A stretch of 64,000 bases of DNA from positions 27,634,288 through 27,698,287 of the forward strand of contig NC_092676.1 in NCBI RefSeq assembly GCF_964355755.1. The letters are read 5' to 3'. The position numbers were made by a program, and so were the translations under genes. Of this stretch, positions 1-12,780 are shown one piece after another; position 1 is the first letter of the stretch, and each line of letters opens with the position of its first letter. The notes below the pieces were generated by a model. That model was not told the origin of the DNA, did not search any database, and was given only the letters and a program-made list of their open reading frames with translations. Source of the stretch: Antedon mediterranea (taxonomy: Eukaryota > Echinodermata > Crinoidea > Comatulida > Antedonidae).

Positions 1-328
1 TTTTTAAATGTGTTGTTAAAATTTGCCTCATTACCGGACTGTCATTATTTTTTATATATCCTGTCATACTGACCTCAAAATGATCTCAACAACGTGGGAA
101 TCCACTATATTGGTGAGAGAGTATACTAGTATTAATGCCAAAAAAGTTTATATATTGTTTATCTGATAAAAACCAGGAACTTTAGGAAAAATATGCACAC
201 AAGGATGCCACAACAGATCCAGTTATTAATAAAATAAACCTCCTAAACTCGATAGGTTTATTTGTCCATATACCAAAAGAATAAAATCTGAATGCTTATT
301 AAATCGTAGTACTCTCTTATTTTTGTAG

Positions 329-3300
329 ACTGCCAGATGATGTTCTTTACAGTGAGGAACCACAAGTTGCGTACTGGTGTCCGGAGGGCAAGCATTGGCG
401 ACTAGATGGCTCTATAGATATTAAATATGATGAAGGTATATAGAATAATAAATCTTAATAAATAATAAAGTCGATTTTCCATTAGCCGAATTTGTTTGGG
501 CGGATTGAAATGCCTATATGCATGCGTAGTCATGTTTCTATCTTCCAAATCCCTCTCTGCGCTTTTGATTCGCGCAAACAAATTCAGCCAGTGGAAAATG
601 GCTCTAAGATAACGGTCAATAAGCTAATGAAGGAGTAATGGAAATAAAGCTATAACTTCTTTGATTCCAGTGACCCTTACTATGTTATAAAAAATTGTAT
701 AAAAAAAAGGGATATCAACCTAACATGACCTTAACATGACCTAACATGACCTTAACATGGTTTACAGTAGAACTATACAGATTTATGTTAATAATTTTTA
801 TCAAAACTGCGAACAAATGAAGAACATGTCTTTATCGCTGTACCACACCAGCGCCCTTACGTCAAACTACAAATTTTTAGGCGCAAAAAAAACCCAAATG
901 ACTAAAAGGTTAAGTCTAAAAGATTACGGTTACTTTAGATCAAATACTTACTATTGGAACCTAGTACATTATCCCAAACACTCTTCCTTTGGGACTGACC
1001 CCGGAATTCACGGGATGGGTGCCCCATTTATGTGTATAATTGGGATAATAACACGGTTTACAAGTGACCGACCTGTGTAACTGTTATCAGACAAATTACC
1101 TAACGAGATCATGTCAGAATCATTTATCGTACCGCTTGCACTGACCTTCTAAAATAGTTAAAGAAATCTATCAAGTCTAAAATGTCATGCATTTCACGTA
1201 AATTGAATGCGACGCCAATGATTCTACAACTTATCCCAGTTTTACAGAAACCCTTTAAACAGTGATTATTAATGCGTAATTATCTTCCCATATCATTAGT
1301 GTCTTTAAAAAAATAAAACATAAAATTAGTTATAGGTTGTGTGTCAGTGTCAATTTCTATGTACTTTGAATGGATTTAATCATTGACTATTAAATATTTT
1401 TCATGTTATAATTTCTTAATTTTGCAAAAAACTAAAGTTTGATATGTTAATATTTTAATACATACTGAGTGCAGTTTATCTTAATTTTACTATGCTGTTG
1501 AAAGTTTGGCAACATTATTCACGACATCACCTTTAACAGTTCGGTGTCAATCAAGAACAAAAGTTGTAAAAGCTCTCGAAAAAAATACGTAAAAGCAGCA
1601 GCTGATATAAACTACCTAAAAAACTGCAAAATGTTTTTCCGTAATGTTTAATACATACTATTTTTATGTGTTACCAGGTTATGGAAAATGAAATATCAAA
1701 ATCCTAAAGCATTTTCTGGTACATTTATGCGTCTTTACAGAGTATAATCTGTTGTCTTTACAGAGAATAAAATGTTGTCTTTACAGAGAATAACATGTTG
1801 TCTTTACAGAGTAAAAAATGTTGTCTTTACAGAGAATAACATGTTGTCTTTCAAGACCATCAAGAGCGGGCCATTTGCATGCATCCAGGACCGTCACATC
1901 AACATGCCATTCCAATCCTGGGAGCTACAACCATTAGGACTCAATCATGCCAAGCTTACAATCATTGCTGCTATTATTGAGGCTGAGATTGAAATCAAGG
2001 TGAGTCATACAGGTGGCCTTCTTAAAGGACCACTTGTGTGTAGATTAGGCTGTTAGCTATTATTGAGGTCGGGATTGAAATCAAGGTGAGGAATACAGGT
2101 GGCCAACTTACAAGGACCACCTGTATGTTGATTAGGGTGTTAGCTATTATTGAGGTCGGGATTGAAATCAAGGTGAGGAATACAGGTGGCCAACTTACAA
2201 GGACCACCTGTATGTTGATTAGGGTGTTAGCTTTTATTGAGGTCGGGATTGAGATCAAGGTGAGGAATACAGGTGGTTTTAATACGTTTGTGTTTTTTCT
2301 TAAAAGGGAGAAGTTTGTTGTTTCCGTCAAACACCAGATACTGATCCTAAACCGCAACTTGAGTTTCTGCAAAACAAGTGGATGTCACCGCAAAAGCTTA
2401 TTGAGGTACTGTCGTAAAAAGTTATTGTTACATTAAAACACGTATTAACTATTGCTATTAGGTTGAGTGTGTGTCAGATTCTTCCATCCAACTGGTATAT
2501 TTCAACCTCATAACCATCTTTGGCATGCCACTCCCTTCCACTGTGCCCTCCCCCTTTATGCTTTAACACAATATACATTAATTATTTTCTTTCAGGCTAT
2601 GTTTAATGTTGGTATTAATCTATTCCCAGAACCAGATTCAAAGAAATATGTTAGCGTTCAGGAAAAGGTAATTTTTTATATGACATTTGAAAAAGTCTGA
2701 GGGCCTAGAAATGTTCAAATGTCCTACCTTTTGCATTTAATAATCATAGTATTTATCCAGCATGTTATATCAAGCACAATCTTGCCATGAGGAAGCAATA
2801 GGTATAGGCCTAAACAGATTTAACTCCTCTTGTTCCAATGTTAATAATTTATAAACCATTGTAATGGGGCTGCCACTACCAGCCCCTCCCCTTGCATTAA
2901 CCTATGTGTATTCGGTCAAAATGGAGGTAATAACACTGCTAAGATGACAAAGGTACACTGATTGCTTAATTAAAAGTGTGTTTTAAGCTATCAGACTTTA
3001 TGTGACAAAATGTGGACATGATGATGTCATATCACTACCATATTTGGGTATATTACTACAGTACTATATTTAGGCACATTTGATAGTGTAGACAGAGCTT
3101 TAGGAGTAAAAGGTTTCAAATCATCATCAGGTATGCAAGCTGGTTATCAGTGTATTCATTTCATGCTTCATTAATTTTCAATTCAATATCTTCAAAACAA
3201 ATAATCAATGTAGTTCACACACTGGACTGTCAGATAAACAGTGGAGTATTGTAGTTAATTAGGCATAGCTTGTTAGCAAGGACATATCTATCAAAACTAT

Positions 3301-4569
3301 ATCAAAAACATTTCAATCATGAATAGCACTGTATTGGTCTATCCATTGAGGACATATGTAGATATAAAATGAATGGCTAGTGTTGCCCGAACGTTAATGC
3401 TAATTTTTTTGGCTGTTGAGAGATATTCATCCATTTCTCGGTTCTGTATCAAAATTTGTCCCGTATCGAAAGCAAATTATGTTATACAGCATATCATAGA
3501 CTCTTTCATGATACGGCCACATGTGATAGACATGGGATTCTGTATTAAAGGATTTGCCTATGATACTAGTGTAATATTGTTTTAATGTGGAGATACAGCA
3601 CTGAAAATTAGCTGATATATTATAATGAGTATGAGAGAAGACAGTTTGTGGTACAGTACCAGATTTGATCAGGAGTTAAAAACCAAGATTTAAAAAAAAT
3701 GTTTTCTTTTAATTTTACTAGGATTTTGAGAACGAGGTTGCTACCTACCGCCAGATGGCACTGACTGCCTCATACTTTACATACTCTTACAGCAAGTGGA
3801 ACACAGATGTTGGACGAGATAGAATCATCCTCCAGGGATGTGAAAATCTGTCCGAAACTCCACCAGCTGATGTAAAACAATTTATTTAATTTTGATAATA
3901 ATTTCAACATTATCACTTCGCAAAGAAAAAAATAAAAATAAAATTATTTTCTTATAAATTTTCTCCCTCTTGCACATCTGTATTTTCAGGATCAGTGGTC
4001 TGTGCTGATGATATCAAGCCACCGAGCAATGAAACTTAGGATCACGGAAGATGATCAGGATTTCTCAGAAGATTTTGCAGAAGGAACGCAGGTTAGTGGT
4101 TGGTCAATGCACCAAGAGAAAGTAGGAACACTATCAGAATGTGATGTGCCCATATATGGATATGATGATGTCATATCACTACCCTATTTGGGCATATCAC
4201 TACCATATTTAGTATACATATACAACATCACACTTTTTTGACACATAAAGTTTAATAGTGTAGACAAGGCTTTATATTGTAATAATAGCCTTTTTACATA
4301 GCCTAGCAAAACTCAGCAGTTTGCACACATCGGATCGGATGTGAAAACTCTGGAATGTGCAAAGGGGGAAATCAAAGACAGTTCTATTAGTAAGAAACTT
4401 GAATAAATAAATATTACATTATTTTTTTCAGTTTCATGCGGACTTGTACCACATGGTATGTGATTTATCAACTGATGCTGGTCGAGAGAGGATGAGGCAA
4501 TCTGATTTTATGTTCGTCAATGCTGTCAGTCAGTGGTTGGAAGCCACCAGACTTCTGACGTATGCCTAG
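329..4569 (+). CDS. DNAI7: DNAI7 (CASC1) dynein axonemal intermediate chain 7, C-terminal part
   Basis: Axonemal dynein-associated protein of motile cilia (family knowledge). Seven exons are readable: 329-435, 1833-1999, 2307-2405, 2596-2667, 3722-3871, 3990-4091 and 4432-4569 (stop TAG). All have AG/GT borders and matching phases. The translation contains stretches typical of the CASC1 C-terminal domain: IQDRHINMPFQSWELQPLG, ATYRQMAL and FHADLYHMVCDLS, ending in RLLTYA. The 5' exons lie before the window, so the gene is partial. The 107-nt first exon ends in phase 1 and joins only the last of five near-identical acceptors (AG at 1832) to give ...KYDEENNMLSFK. Introns 4 and 6 hold MITE copies. 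No canonical AATAAA sits close after the stop. The family call is strong; the 5' border of exon 1833-1999 is the least certain. Confidence 0.9.
1732..1855 (+). repeat. 23-bp tandem array of a 3' splice site
   Basis: Five copies of TCTTTACAG recur exactly every 23 bp, with AG ending at 1740, 1763, 1786, 1809 and 1832. A sixth degenerate copy, TCTTTCAAG (1847-1855), is already coding sequence of the DNAI7 exon. Each unit is a complete acceptor motif. Only the copy at 1832 keeps phase with the upstream exon directly; the one 69 nt upstream would also keep frame. Confidence 0.85.
1972..2275 (+). repeat. 86/87-bp tandem array of the 5' splice site of the same DNAI7 exon
   Basis: About 3.5 copies of a unit that starts in coding sequence (ATTATTGAGG), crosses the donor (ATCAAG/gtgag) and runs into the intron. 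Donor-like GTs follow positions 1999, 2085, 2172 and 2259. Use of any of the three downstream donors would add an in-frame TAG at 2054-2056, so the first donor must be used for the full protein. Confidence 0.85.
2986..3101. mobile_element. CArG-bearing MITE (AGCTCTGTCTACACTATCAAAC family), copy 1
   Basis: One end reads TTTGATAGTGTAGACAGAGCTT. The interior has GACATGATGATGTCAT and one perfect CCATATTTGG. It lies in DNAI7 intron 4 of this window; the left end is degenerate. Confidence 0.7.
4141..4274. mobile_element. CArG-bearing MITE, copy 2
   Basis: It lies in the last DNAI7 intron, only 50 bp after the donor of exon 3990-4091. It holds one CCATATATGG and two decayed TATCACTACC repeats, and ends AATAGTGTAGACAAGGCTTTA. 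The left terminal repeat is missing. Confidence 0.65.
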
Positions 4570-5510
4570 GATAGTGCTAGAGTAGGCACCAAGCCTAGGC
4601 CAGCACTGTCCCAAGCTGCATGCTCCTCTTAGCTTGTACTTTGCTGGGTACAGAGGCTTACTCTTTTACAGGAGTCTGCTACAGTATTAGTGCTTGAACA
4701 TCGGCAACCTAGGACAGTTGAAGTTGAAGGAGTTACAGTCTAGGAAGGTGCGGCCTAGAACTGCTGAAAATTTATCACATTCCATTTTTGATACTTTTTA
4801 TTTATTTTTTGGCAGATTTCCATTCAAAGAATAATTTATTGATTATAAAATGTTCCGTCCATAAAATGCCAAATTAATCATCACCTTGAATATATTTATG
4901 TAGAAGATTGTAATTTATAGTTTTCATGTTTGAGAGAATTTATATGCGGTGTCTAATAAAAGGTTTGAAGAAAAAAAACGCATGTTTAGCCTTTTTACTT
5001 CAAAAACATCAGAATTTATTAGTTATCCGCAATATGCGGATAACTCTTTGTTATTGTATTGGATCATCTTTTCTTTAGTCGCGTGCAACTCAACTCTACC
5101 AGCCATGTATGGTCTTGTTCTGCATTATTCTTCTTTCCTTCTTCCTTTTTTGTGCGTCGCGTACCATGTAAACAGAACATTTCGTAACTTTGTCAACGTA
5201 TAGACATTAATGTGAAGTTGTGCACCTCCTATTTTTCAATGTCGTCAGAATTGGGCAACGTGACCTGGCACGATTGATCATAGAATAAAAACTATTAAAT
5301 GAATTTAAGTCAAGTGCTGCTATACAATCTCCTGTCTACATATTTTGCCGTCAGACCCTTCAAAATTCTTTCGGTGAAAACCTTTTGATTGAAAATACAG
5401 CGTCGTCTTGTTACGCTTTTTGTCAAGTGAATTATAGAGATCCTTTCAACACCAACACGTCACCTTTTTGAAAGGAGAAATTAGTTCAACTAAAAAATAA
5501 ACAAACACTA
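4570..5510. other. Intergenic space between convergent DNAI7 and CSRP
   Basis: DNAI7 3'UTR candidates run to a TCTAATAAAAGG near 4955. No gene was seen. The 84-codon frame at 4949-5203 has no recognisable similarity or splice support. Confidence 0.5.
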
Positions 5511-6366
5511 AGTTCATCTATGTAATTTCTTTATTATCACTAAGCAAGCAAGCATGATATTGACATTTTGTAGTTGAAAAATAATTGAAATGAATTCATC
5601 TCCGTGACACCATGAGGTGACCGACATTTTCAGCGTTGTATAAATATTCCGCTGGACAACAACATGTCTGACCATCAGTCCTGGTTCAGAAATATTGAAC
5701 TTTAACCTTTGGCCCAATTCACATTTAAACTCACGGTCAATCAAAACATTCGGTTTCATAAATGTTGTTTACATTTTTGCATTCTTCATTCAGTTGTACA
5801 TTCAGCGGTTGGCATAGTTCCAGGACCTATCAGAACACAATCCTGTATAAGATTTGTGAGCATATAGCTGCCACACTTCCCTTTTATAAAATATTAATAA
5901 TTGTATATTTCATGGTTATCTCGCTTCTTGCCTACCACTAAAATTATATTAAATATTTTTAGAAAAATAAGCTAATGTGAATGATTTAAGATAAGCAAAT
6001 ACGGTGCAATAAAATAATATCTAATATAAAATATGGATTTTTTTAATTATTAAGATTTCTTATTGATTACATATTTTTTTAATTTGATTGTACCGATGTT
6101 AGTCTGGCAAGATGATGGTTGTATACAGTATTTCATCTTAATAATATAAAGTACTATAGCACACGTAACCTGAAAAAATGTACTAAACGCGAGTACTAAC
6201 AAACAACGTAAAATTTACCTACAATACTGAAATAAATCTACAATTTTTATTATTTGCATACTTTCGGAATCAAGGCTTCCTAGCAAATTGTTTTTTAAAG
6301 GCCAGCGATTTCTTTGGTAAAGTTTTTCTGGAAGGCTAGCCTTGCTCGGAGTCCTTTCTTCTGTGT

Positions 6367-6440
6367 TTAGTACGTCTGCAGAGTGCCTGCACCGACACCA
6401 TGTCCAATACCCTGGGGTCCGTAACCCTTGGCGTAGCAGG
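6367..6440 (-). CDS. CSRP: CSRP alternative last exon B (ends ...GTLQTY)
   Basis: Acceptor TTTCTAG is followed by [23 protein letters not shown] and a stop; 74 coding nt, same phase as exon A. Minus-strand AATAAA candidates are at plus 6246-6251 and 5530-5535. It is a diverged duplicate of exon A, and each contains a stop, so one mRNA can use only one. Confidence 0.8.
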
Positions 6441-8825
6441 CTAGAAACAAATTGATAAAAAAGTCTGGTAACCTATTCATTAATATAAACACAACTGTTT
6501 TTTCCCTAGCAGTGGTATAATGGCTATGAGCGCACACTGGCTAAACTCAGGGGCCCCAGAACATGAGCAGCCTAACTACTCAGCGTTGGAGGGCCCCTTA
6601 GTAGGAGTGCTAAACCTTTGCCCATGCATTACTGTTTCCTAGTCTCAACATGCATTTTGTTTTATTTCTGCTAATGCTGTACAGTGGAAAATGAATGAGA
6701 GGCAATGTTTTAACACTACACCTACTCAGGGACACATTCTACCCTACTACACTCTCATCCCTCCAATCTTTACCAAAACTTTCAATTATGAATAAATTAA
6801 TTTTAACAATTTGTTAGCAATGATTAATTCACTACCATGCATTTTTTAACTCATTTGGAGAGTCCCAGCTCCAACGCCATAGCCGATTCCTTTCGCCCCG
6901 TAATTCCGACCGTAACACGCTGAAAAATAAATGTTCAATTGGCAAACGATTATTTGGTGAGACATGCTATGATTCATTAGTTTTATTTCCGAGGATGATG
7001 AACTTGTTGCATATTCCATCGCAATTCAGAGGAACTTCATCTGTGTCTATGAGGGGCAGGAGTTTTAGTGGTGATGAATCACATGGTTACTACACTACAT
7101 TTTACGTCTTGCAAGACACAGCACACACAGCAAATTATGGTACTGATAATATGGTGTGGGAATTAGTACAATTCTCTAGGTGAATATTATATAAGTTACA
7201 AGTAATTAAATGTTAAGCTCTGTCTACACTATCAAACTAGTGTGATGTGTCCATATAATTATGAGCACATTAAATTTTTGTGTCACATAAAGTTTGATAG
7301 TGTAGACAGAGCTTTAGAACTAATTTGGCAAAAATGAATTAATTTAGCATTTTTTGGGTTAATCAATATTTTTTTAATAAAACATTCATTACATTTGCAG
7401 AATATTTCACCCTCTCTGTCGCAGCAGTTTGTTGAGTCAAGACTCTTCTTACAGTTTGCACATTTGAAACATTTTTTGTGCCAAGTCTAAAAGAAGAAAA
7501 TAAAACAAATTAAATTTCATTCAAATAAATCCTGTATAATATTTTAACATAACTTTGATTGCTTTCTGTTAAATTATCGTTGACTTACGCCACCAGCTCC
7601 AAGAATTTCCTCAGCTGGGTAGACAGCTCCTCCGCAGCGGGGACAAGCTTTCTGACCTGGTCCTGCAGGGGTCACAGCCATGTCAGATCCTACGTATGCA
7701 GCAGCAATACCGGCACCGCTCCTAAACACACAATGAGAACAACAAAGATATTTTCACTGTGAATATGGTAGTGATGACATCATCATGTCCATATATGGGC
7801 ACATCACATTTGTTTGTCACATAAAGTTTGATAGTGTAGACAGATTTGATTACAGCTAATTTCATTTCTTGAACATTTCATTTGCTTGAGTACAGTACAT
7901 ACGTTTTAGATGTATCCTTTTCCAAGCCAAACTTTTCTCCAGAGTCCATGCTTAATGTACCAGCTCCACCACCAAAACCGTACCCCTTAGGCCCAAACTT
8001 TTTACCATGACAGTTCTTACAATACAATTGTTTTTCATGCTCACATACATTGGTTGAATCCAACCTTTTATTGCAAAGATCTGAGAAGTAAAAAAATATA
8101 AATCAGTTTTGTTTTACTTCAGGAAGAAAATAGACATCTAGTCCACTGCGCTTTGATATCTGTATAAAGGAAAATATAAATACATGCTATTTTTTTTAAT
8201 TTTTTTATTTATTTATTCGATTTCTCACTTACTCGGTTAGTGAAGGATCTGGACCAACAGGTGGTAAACACCTCTGAAACGGTCCAGTCCCAATTTGCAC
8301 AGTGGCTGTGTGTGACAGTGGCTGTGTTTGTGTGGACTAGTACACCGGGGTAACCCCCTACTCGTCTCGAAAGATGAGCTATGTGTACACTGGACCTACG
8401 GTTTATAGTCCTTATCCGAGAAGACTCGTTCTACCACCAGAACCATGGAGTGAGTGAGCCTCGAACCCCTGCCGATGTTAATTACGGTTCCACTGTCTTA
8501 ACCGCTCGGCCACTCACTCGCTGTAAAGCACTTAGAAACATTTGCATAAGGCACTGTATATGTCGACTATTATTATTAATTTTTTGCCAAGAATAACCGT
8601 AAGTGAATTCATTCACTATCCTTCTTAAAGGTGGCAATCCTTATTACAAGTCTTTGGGAGTGGAGTTGTAATTACCAAGCGACAACTTTTTGGGTGAGGT
8701 GGTTAAGTTTGGTGCTGTGTATACTTACTGCACTTAAAGCAGAATTTGTGGTAGCTGTGACCTGCGTTCTTCATCTCCTCAGCTGCGTACACAGACTTCC
8801 CACATGCTCCACACTTTGCGCTCAT
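6367..8825 (-). CDS. CSRP: CSRP cysteine- and glycine-rich (muscle LIM) protein, two-LIM
   Basis: Actin-associated and nuclear scaffold of the CRP/MLP family. On the minus strand the coding exons are 8825-8729, 8080-7903, 7721-7589 and 7486-7393, then one of two last exons, 6919-6846 or 6440-6367. Either product has 191 residues (vertebrate CRPs about 193). LIM1 starts [10 protein letters not shown] and includes [14 protein letters not shown]; it is followed by the family signature [17 protein letters not shown], whose KKFGPK resembles the known nuclear signal. LIM2 starts [13 protein letters not shown]. Each LIM is followed by a Gly-rich module. The start ATG sits 9 nt after an acceptor (exon begins at 8834), so a non-coding first exon lies upstream, possibly near 13.5 kb. 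Very confident family call. Confidence 0.93.
6846..6919 (-). CDS. CSRP: CSRP alternative last exon A (ends ...GTLQMS)
   Basis: Acceptor TTTTTCAG is followed by [23 protein letters not shown] and a stop. It is 74 coding nt, entered in phase 1, exactly like exon B. A minus-strand AATAAA (plus TTTATT at 6661-6666) lies about 180 nt after the stop, so this exon can terminate its own transcript. Confidence 0.8.
7215..7314. mobile_element. CArG-family MITE, copy 3, short (100 bp) with both terminal repeats
   Basis: It starts AAGCTCTGTCTACACTATCA and ends in its near-perfect reverse complement. It lacks the internal TATCACTACC repeats and has no CArG box, so it is useful for defining the ends. It lies in CSRP between exon 4 and last exon A. 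Confidence 0.8.
7763..7847. mobile_element. CArG-bearing MITE, copy 4 (left-truncated)
   Basis: Reads AATATGGTAGTGATGACATC, then one CCATATATGG, and ends GTTTGATAGTGTAGACAGA. It lies in CSRP intron 2, about 40 bp upstream of the exon 7721-7589 acceptor on the minus strand. Confidence 0.7.
8290..8520 (-). mobile_element. tRNA-derived SINE, copy 1
   Basis: On the minus strand the head reads TGGCCGAGCGGTTAAGAC (A-box region) and then GGTTCGAGGCTC (B box), like a Leu/Ser tRNA. The body motifs CGGATAAGGACTATAAACCG and GGGGGTTACCCCGGTG are shared with copies at 18.2, 26.5 and 51.5 kb. Inserted in CSRP intron 1. Confidence 0.75.
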
Positions 8826-10279
8826 CTTCACTTACTGGAAAATTCAATTTGGAGAAAGAAATTTTATATTTCAGACTTTATTCATTTCAGTACATATATC
8901 ATAGGCGGTTTTAGCCCGCCTAAATTTAGAAATTTACAATGCAAAATACAGAAATGAGGCAAAGTTCAGAACTTCATTTTACCATTGTTATGCCATAGGA
9001 CCCCTATTTCACAAAATCCTGGATTCATCACTGTATATATCCAAGCAAAGTCATCACTAATGTTTTAATCATTTCATTTTCTTCAATAGCCATATTGTTA
9101 ATTGTATGTTACAACCAGTATGGTTGGTAAGATTTCAACCTGACCACTTTTTGTTCCCTTTTATTCCGAAAAACTGGACAACTTTATTTCTTGTGGCTGT
9201 AAATCACTGTGTTACATTGTCTTGTTTTCAAAACATAATTGTATATTAATGTATGTAACCGACCAAACATCCTAATCTGCATTGGAATGTTACTAAGATG
9301 ATGATGAATTACCCAAGCACCTGCTGCTATCCTTGCAATGCTAGAAAAGTAAAATATGCGCATACATTGCAGTACTTTACCCGGCCATGATTTTGTGGGA
9401 ACAATTATGACAATTTTATGTTTACACTAAAGATGTTGAGCGAATTTGAAATTTGTTTCTCATTTTATATTGCCTGGAAATAACACTATTCAGTTGTCTA
9501 TTGTAAGAAATGTAAATGTTCAGCCAGCCCAGAGGAGATAGGCACCGCTGGGAGATATGGCGTATGCCCGAGTGTTGTATCATTATGAGTACTACTGTAT
9601 CTCGTCTGCTACGCCCCTACGACCACCTAAGTCATGGGACAATGAAACGAAAATCTGTGAAGTGAAGGAGTGAATGTGGATGGGTGGTTCGCTAGGTATA
9701 ATGTACAACCTCCAAGTTTAATGTATCCATTTTTGTTTCATCTTCTTCGTACAGATGGATTAACGTTAAAAGGTCTAGAATCCCACTAGTTCCTCTTTGG
9801 GATGCAGCCAACATCTTTTGGAAGCTCTCCAGATTGTTGTAACATCTGTATATCAGCACACTGTGCTCAACAACTTAATTATATTGACATTGGTGATAGA
9901 TACCTGTAACATTATCTTTCTCACTAGAAGGTCACGGGTTGAATAACTAGAGGTCAATGAGCCAATACACAAAGCCCTAGCTTAGGCCAGGGAGGTATGC
10001 TTAAACTATAAATAATAGATTTAATTTTGTGTCTAAGCGGTGTCATTTTGGAAGTTACATTATGTAAAAAGGGAAGGTACTCATAAGGTACAGAGTAATT
10101 TGAAAATATAATTTGTTGACAATATAAAGACAAAATATTTTAATTACTTTATTGTAAATGTTAAACATGATGAAATGCTTCAGTAAGTATGGGATTACTG
10201 CAGTAATTAATAAAGGTGAAGCATGGAGGCATAACATTATTACATAATACCTTCATGAGTGAAGGATACATCATATTAT

Positions 10280-10302
10280 CATGGAGTAAAGTTTACTCCA
10301 TG
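10280..10302. repeat. Palindrome with CATGGAGTAAA arms
   Basis: An 11-bp CATGGAGTAAA, one central base, and a perfect reverse complement. The same arm recurs in the palindrome at 25582-25616. Confidence 0.8.
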
Positions 10303-12586
10303 AATATTATATAGACTGAGTAACAAAAGTTTACTACATTAAAGTGTTTAAACATCATCTCCTTCATTTGACTCGTCAACTATCACTTTTACAAACACCT
10401 TATTAGCTGGGGTACAAGAATCCTAAACTGGGTAATAATCATAATATGACTAATATAAAATGTATGTGTGTAGGCCTAGCATTCCTTCTCCTAAACAGGA
10501 GTAGCTGATGACGACTCAAGTGACAGCCTTCGGCCAGACCTGCCAGCTGCCTAGAATAATCGCACAAACCCCTCCTACTAATAAATATCATAACACGAGT
10601 CTATTAATCAGATAAAAATAAATATCTGAAGTATGTGGCCATCAACAGTATAGTAACCAGATATATAGAAACATCTAATGAATAAAGAAATGTATACTGT
10701 TCTGTATCATAGGCTTCAATGATGGGCAATATTTACAGTGAACAGTTTTGCCAAAAATATATTTTACAGTTTCTTGTCTTTAAATACAAACAATTAAGTG
10801 TGTATTAATTAGTGCTTGTTTTTCATAACTTATTATATCTATTTATTTATTCTGTCTTTATACTGAATGACACGCTCAGTGCTAAAGCATTGATTTCCAA
10901 AGTGGTTCAATAGAGAACATTACAATATAATAAAAATATTTCAAAGACAACGAACAAAGTAATTTACATAGTGCACACACATTTACAAAAAGGTAACTAT
11001 CTACAAAACATACAGGATATAGTATATATAAAATAAAATAATACTTAATCAGTAGTATTTTGAATTGAATTTTTAAAAGTTGAAAGTGTCATAGATTTAT
11101 AGTTTCATTTAAAAGTTTGTTCCATTTGGTAATTGTAAATATATGAATTTATACTTAGTATCTATACAAACTTAATTTGATATTATTTATTATTTTGTTG
11201 ATCTTATTCTCTTCTTTTATTAATATTTGAAGATAATTTATTATGGCACATATCACAAGCACTACTTTTTTTAAAAAGGCTACCGGTATATCATTTTACT
11301 TTTTAGTAAATAGCTGTACTGTAGTACGACCTTAATTGTATGTCACTAATATATCTCCTTTATACAGGGTTAATATTTAGTACATTTCCGGTATAAAAAA
11401 CAATGTACAATACTTAAATTTATTGTACATACAAAAGAAAGAAATACCAAACTACAAAATTGAATTGTGAATTTTAAAACGGAAGGCTTTTTACATTCCA
11501 ATGACAATAAAGTATTGAAAGAGAGTTTAAAATACTCTTATAGAATACTGTACAATACAACAATTTTGACAATTTTAAATACAGTATAAATATCAAATTA
11601 TAATCACACACAACCCCAGGACAAATTGCCCCTTCAGAGGTCATAAATTGATACCCTTTGACCTATTACTTGAACCAAAATCCTGTTTTCTCAGAAATTC
11701 CAAACATCTAAATTTTAATATTTATTAATTCAATCAAGCTGTTAAATAATTGTATAATTATCATCAACAAAATTTTACTAGAATATAATAATATTTGATA
11801 GGCATATATTTTTTACATTATCAATAATTTATAGCAAACACATTTTTTATTTCTCAGTCTATTACAACAATATCATGTTAATATAATACATACTACCATT
11901 TACTAAAGAAAATAAAGCCACATACCAGAAATTTCTAGCTAAATTGTTTTATCTAGTAGGGTCAAATATGAATATGAAGACATACTCTCAAATATCATAG
12001 CTTAACCCTAAACACAGGCAGGGTCCTGTCGCTATAGCAACTGGGATTTCATTTTGTCTGGCGGAAACAGAAATTATGTATGGGAACCGAGAGCAAGAAC
12101 GATGGCTACAGGTACCAGTTTATTTTAGAATTATTTTGAATTTTTAATATGGTTTAGTAACATTTTGAATTTAGTAGTATAGTACTGTAGTTAATATAGA
12201 TAATGTTTGATTGCAGATGTCATATAATATTTATTTGAAGCATACAGCAGAACCCCTATTAAGGGGCACATTCTGGACCCTCATTCTCTTGCCGGGAAAG
12301 TGTTCCCTTAATAGGGGTGTCCCAATGAGGGGCATGTTCACTAGAATACAGTTTTAAAATTAAGCACTGTTCTTCACGTCAAGGTTAATAATATATAATA
12401 TATACATAATACATATTATTTACATGTTCACAGTAATGTTTGCAATGATGAATTATTCATGTGAGAATACGGAATAACAAATGCACAAAGTATATTATTT
12501 TTGTAATGGTACAACATATGCTCTTATCATAATCTACTTTATATTGTATACAACTTTTACATTTCATGGTATGTTATATACGTGTA

Positions 12587-12780
12587 TAAGTTGCACTGAT
12601 GAAGGGATAGTGTTGCCTGAAAGCTCTGCTAACTTTCTGGCGGTTTTACTTTATCGTTTTGATTTAGATTTTCACTTTTTTTTGTATCTCCATTGAGATC
12701 CAGCCACTCATACCCATAGCATTGTCATTTTTGTAGTATTTTGTCTTTGGATTAAAAGTTATAAATAAATAAATCCATTG
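12587..12780 (+). mobile_element. Penelope-like/retrozyme-type repeat fragment with hammerhead-like core
   Basis: Contains CTGATGA (12596-12602), a short AGG...CCT stem, GAAA (12619-12622), a GCTCTGC mini-hairpin, TA and then ACTT, which can pair with the AAGT at 12588-12591. This is the layout of a type I hammerhead. Downstream, CATTGAGATCCAGCCACT is shared with fragments near 53.7 and 61.0 kb. The assignment rests on the known presence of hammerheads in Penelope-like element repeats. Confidence 0.45.

Noticed and set aside
757-1080. 107-codon open frame
   Set aside because: Lies in a DNAI7 intron, no family similarity, composition like its surroundings.
12102-12111. Mini first exon ATGGCTACAG/gt
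   Set aside because: No matching downstream exon in phase, and SLC37A4 already has a complete N-terminus at 14960.
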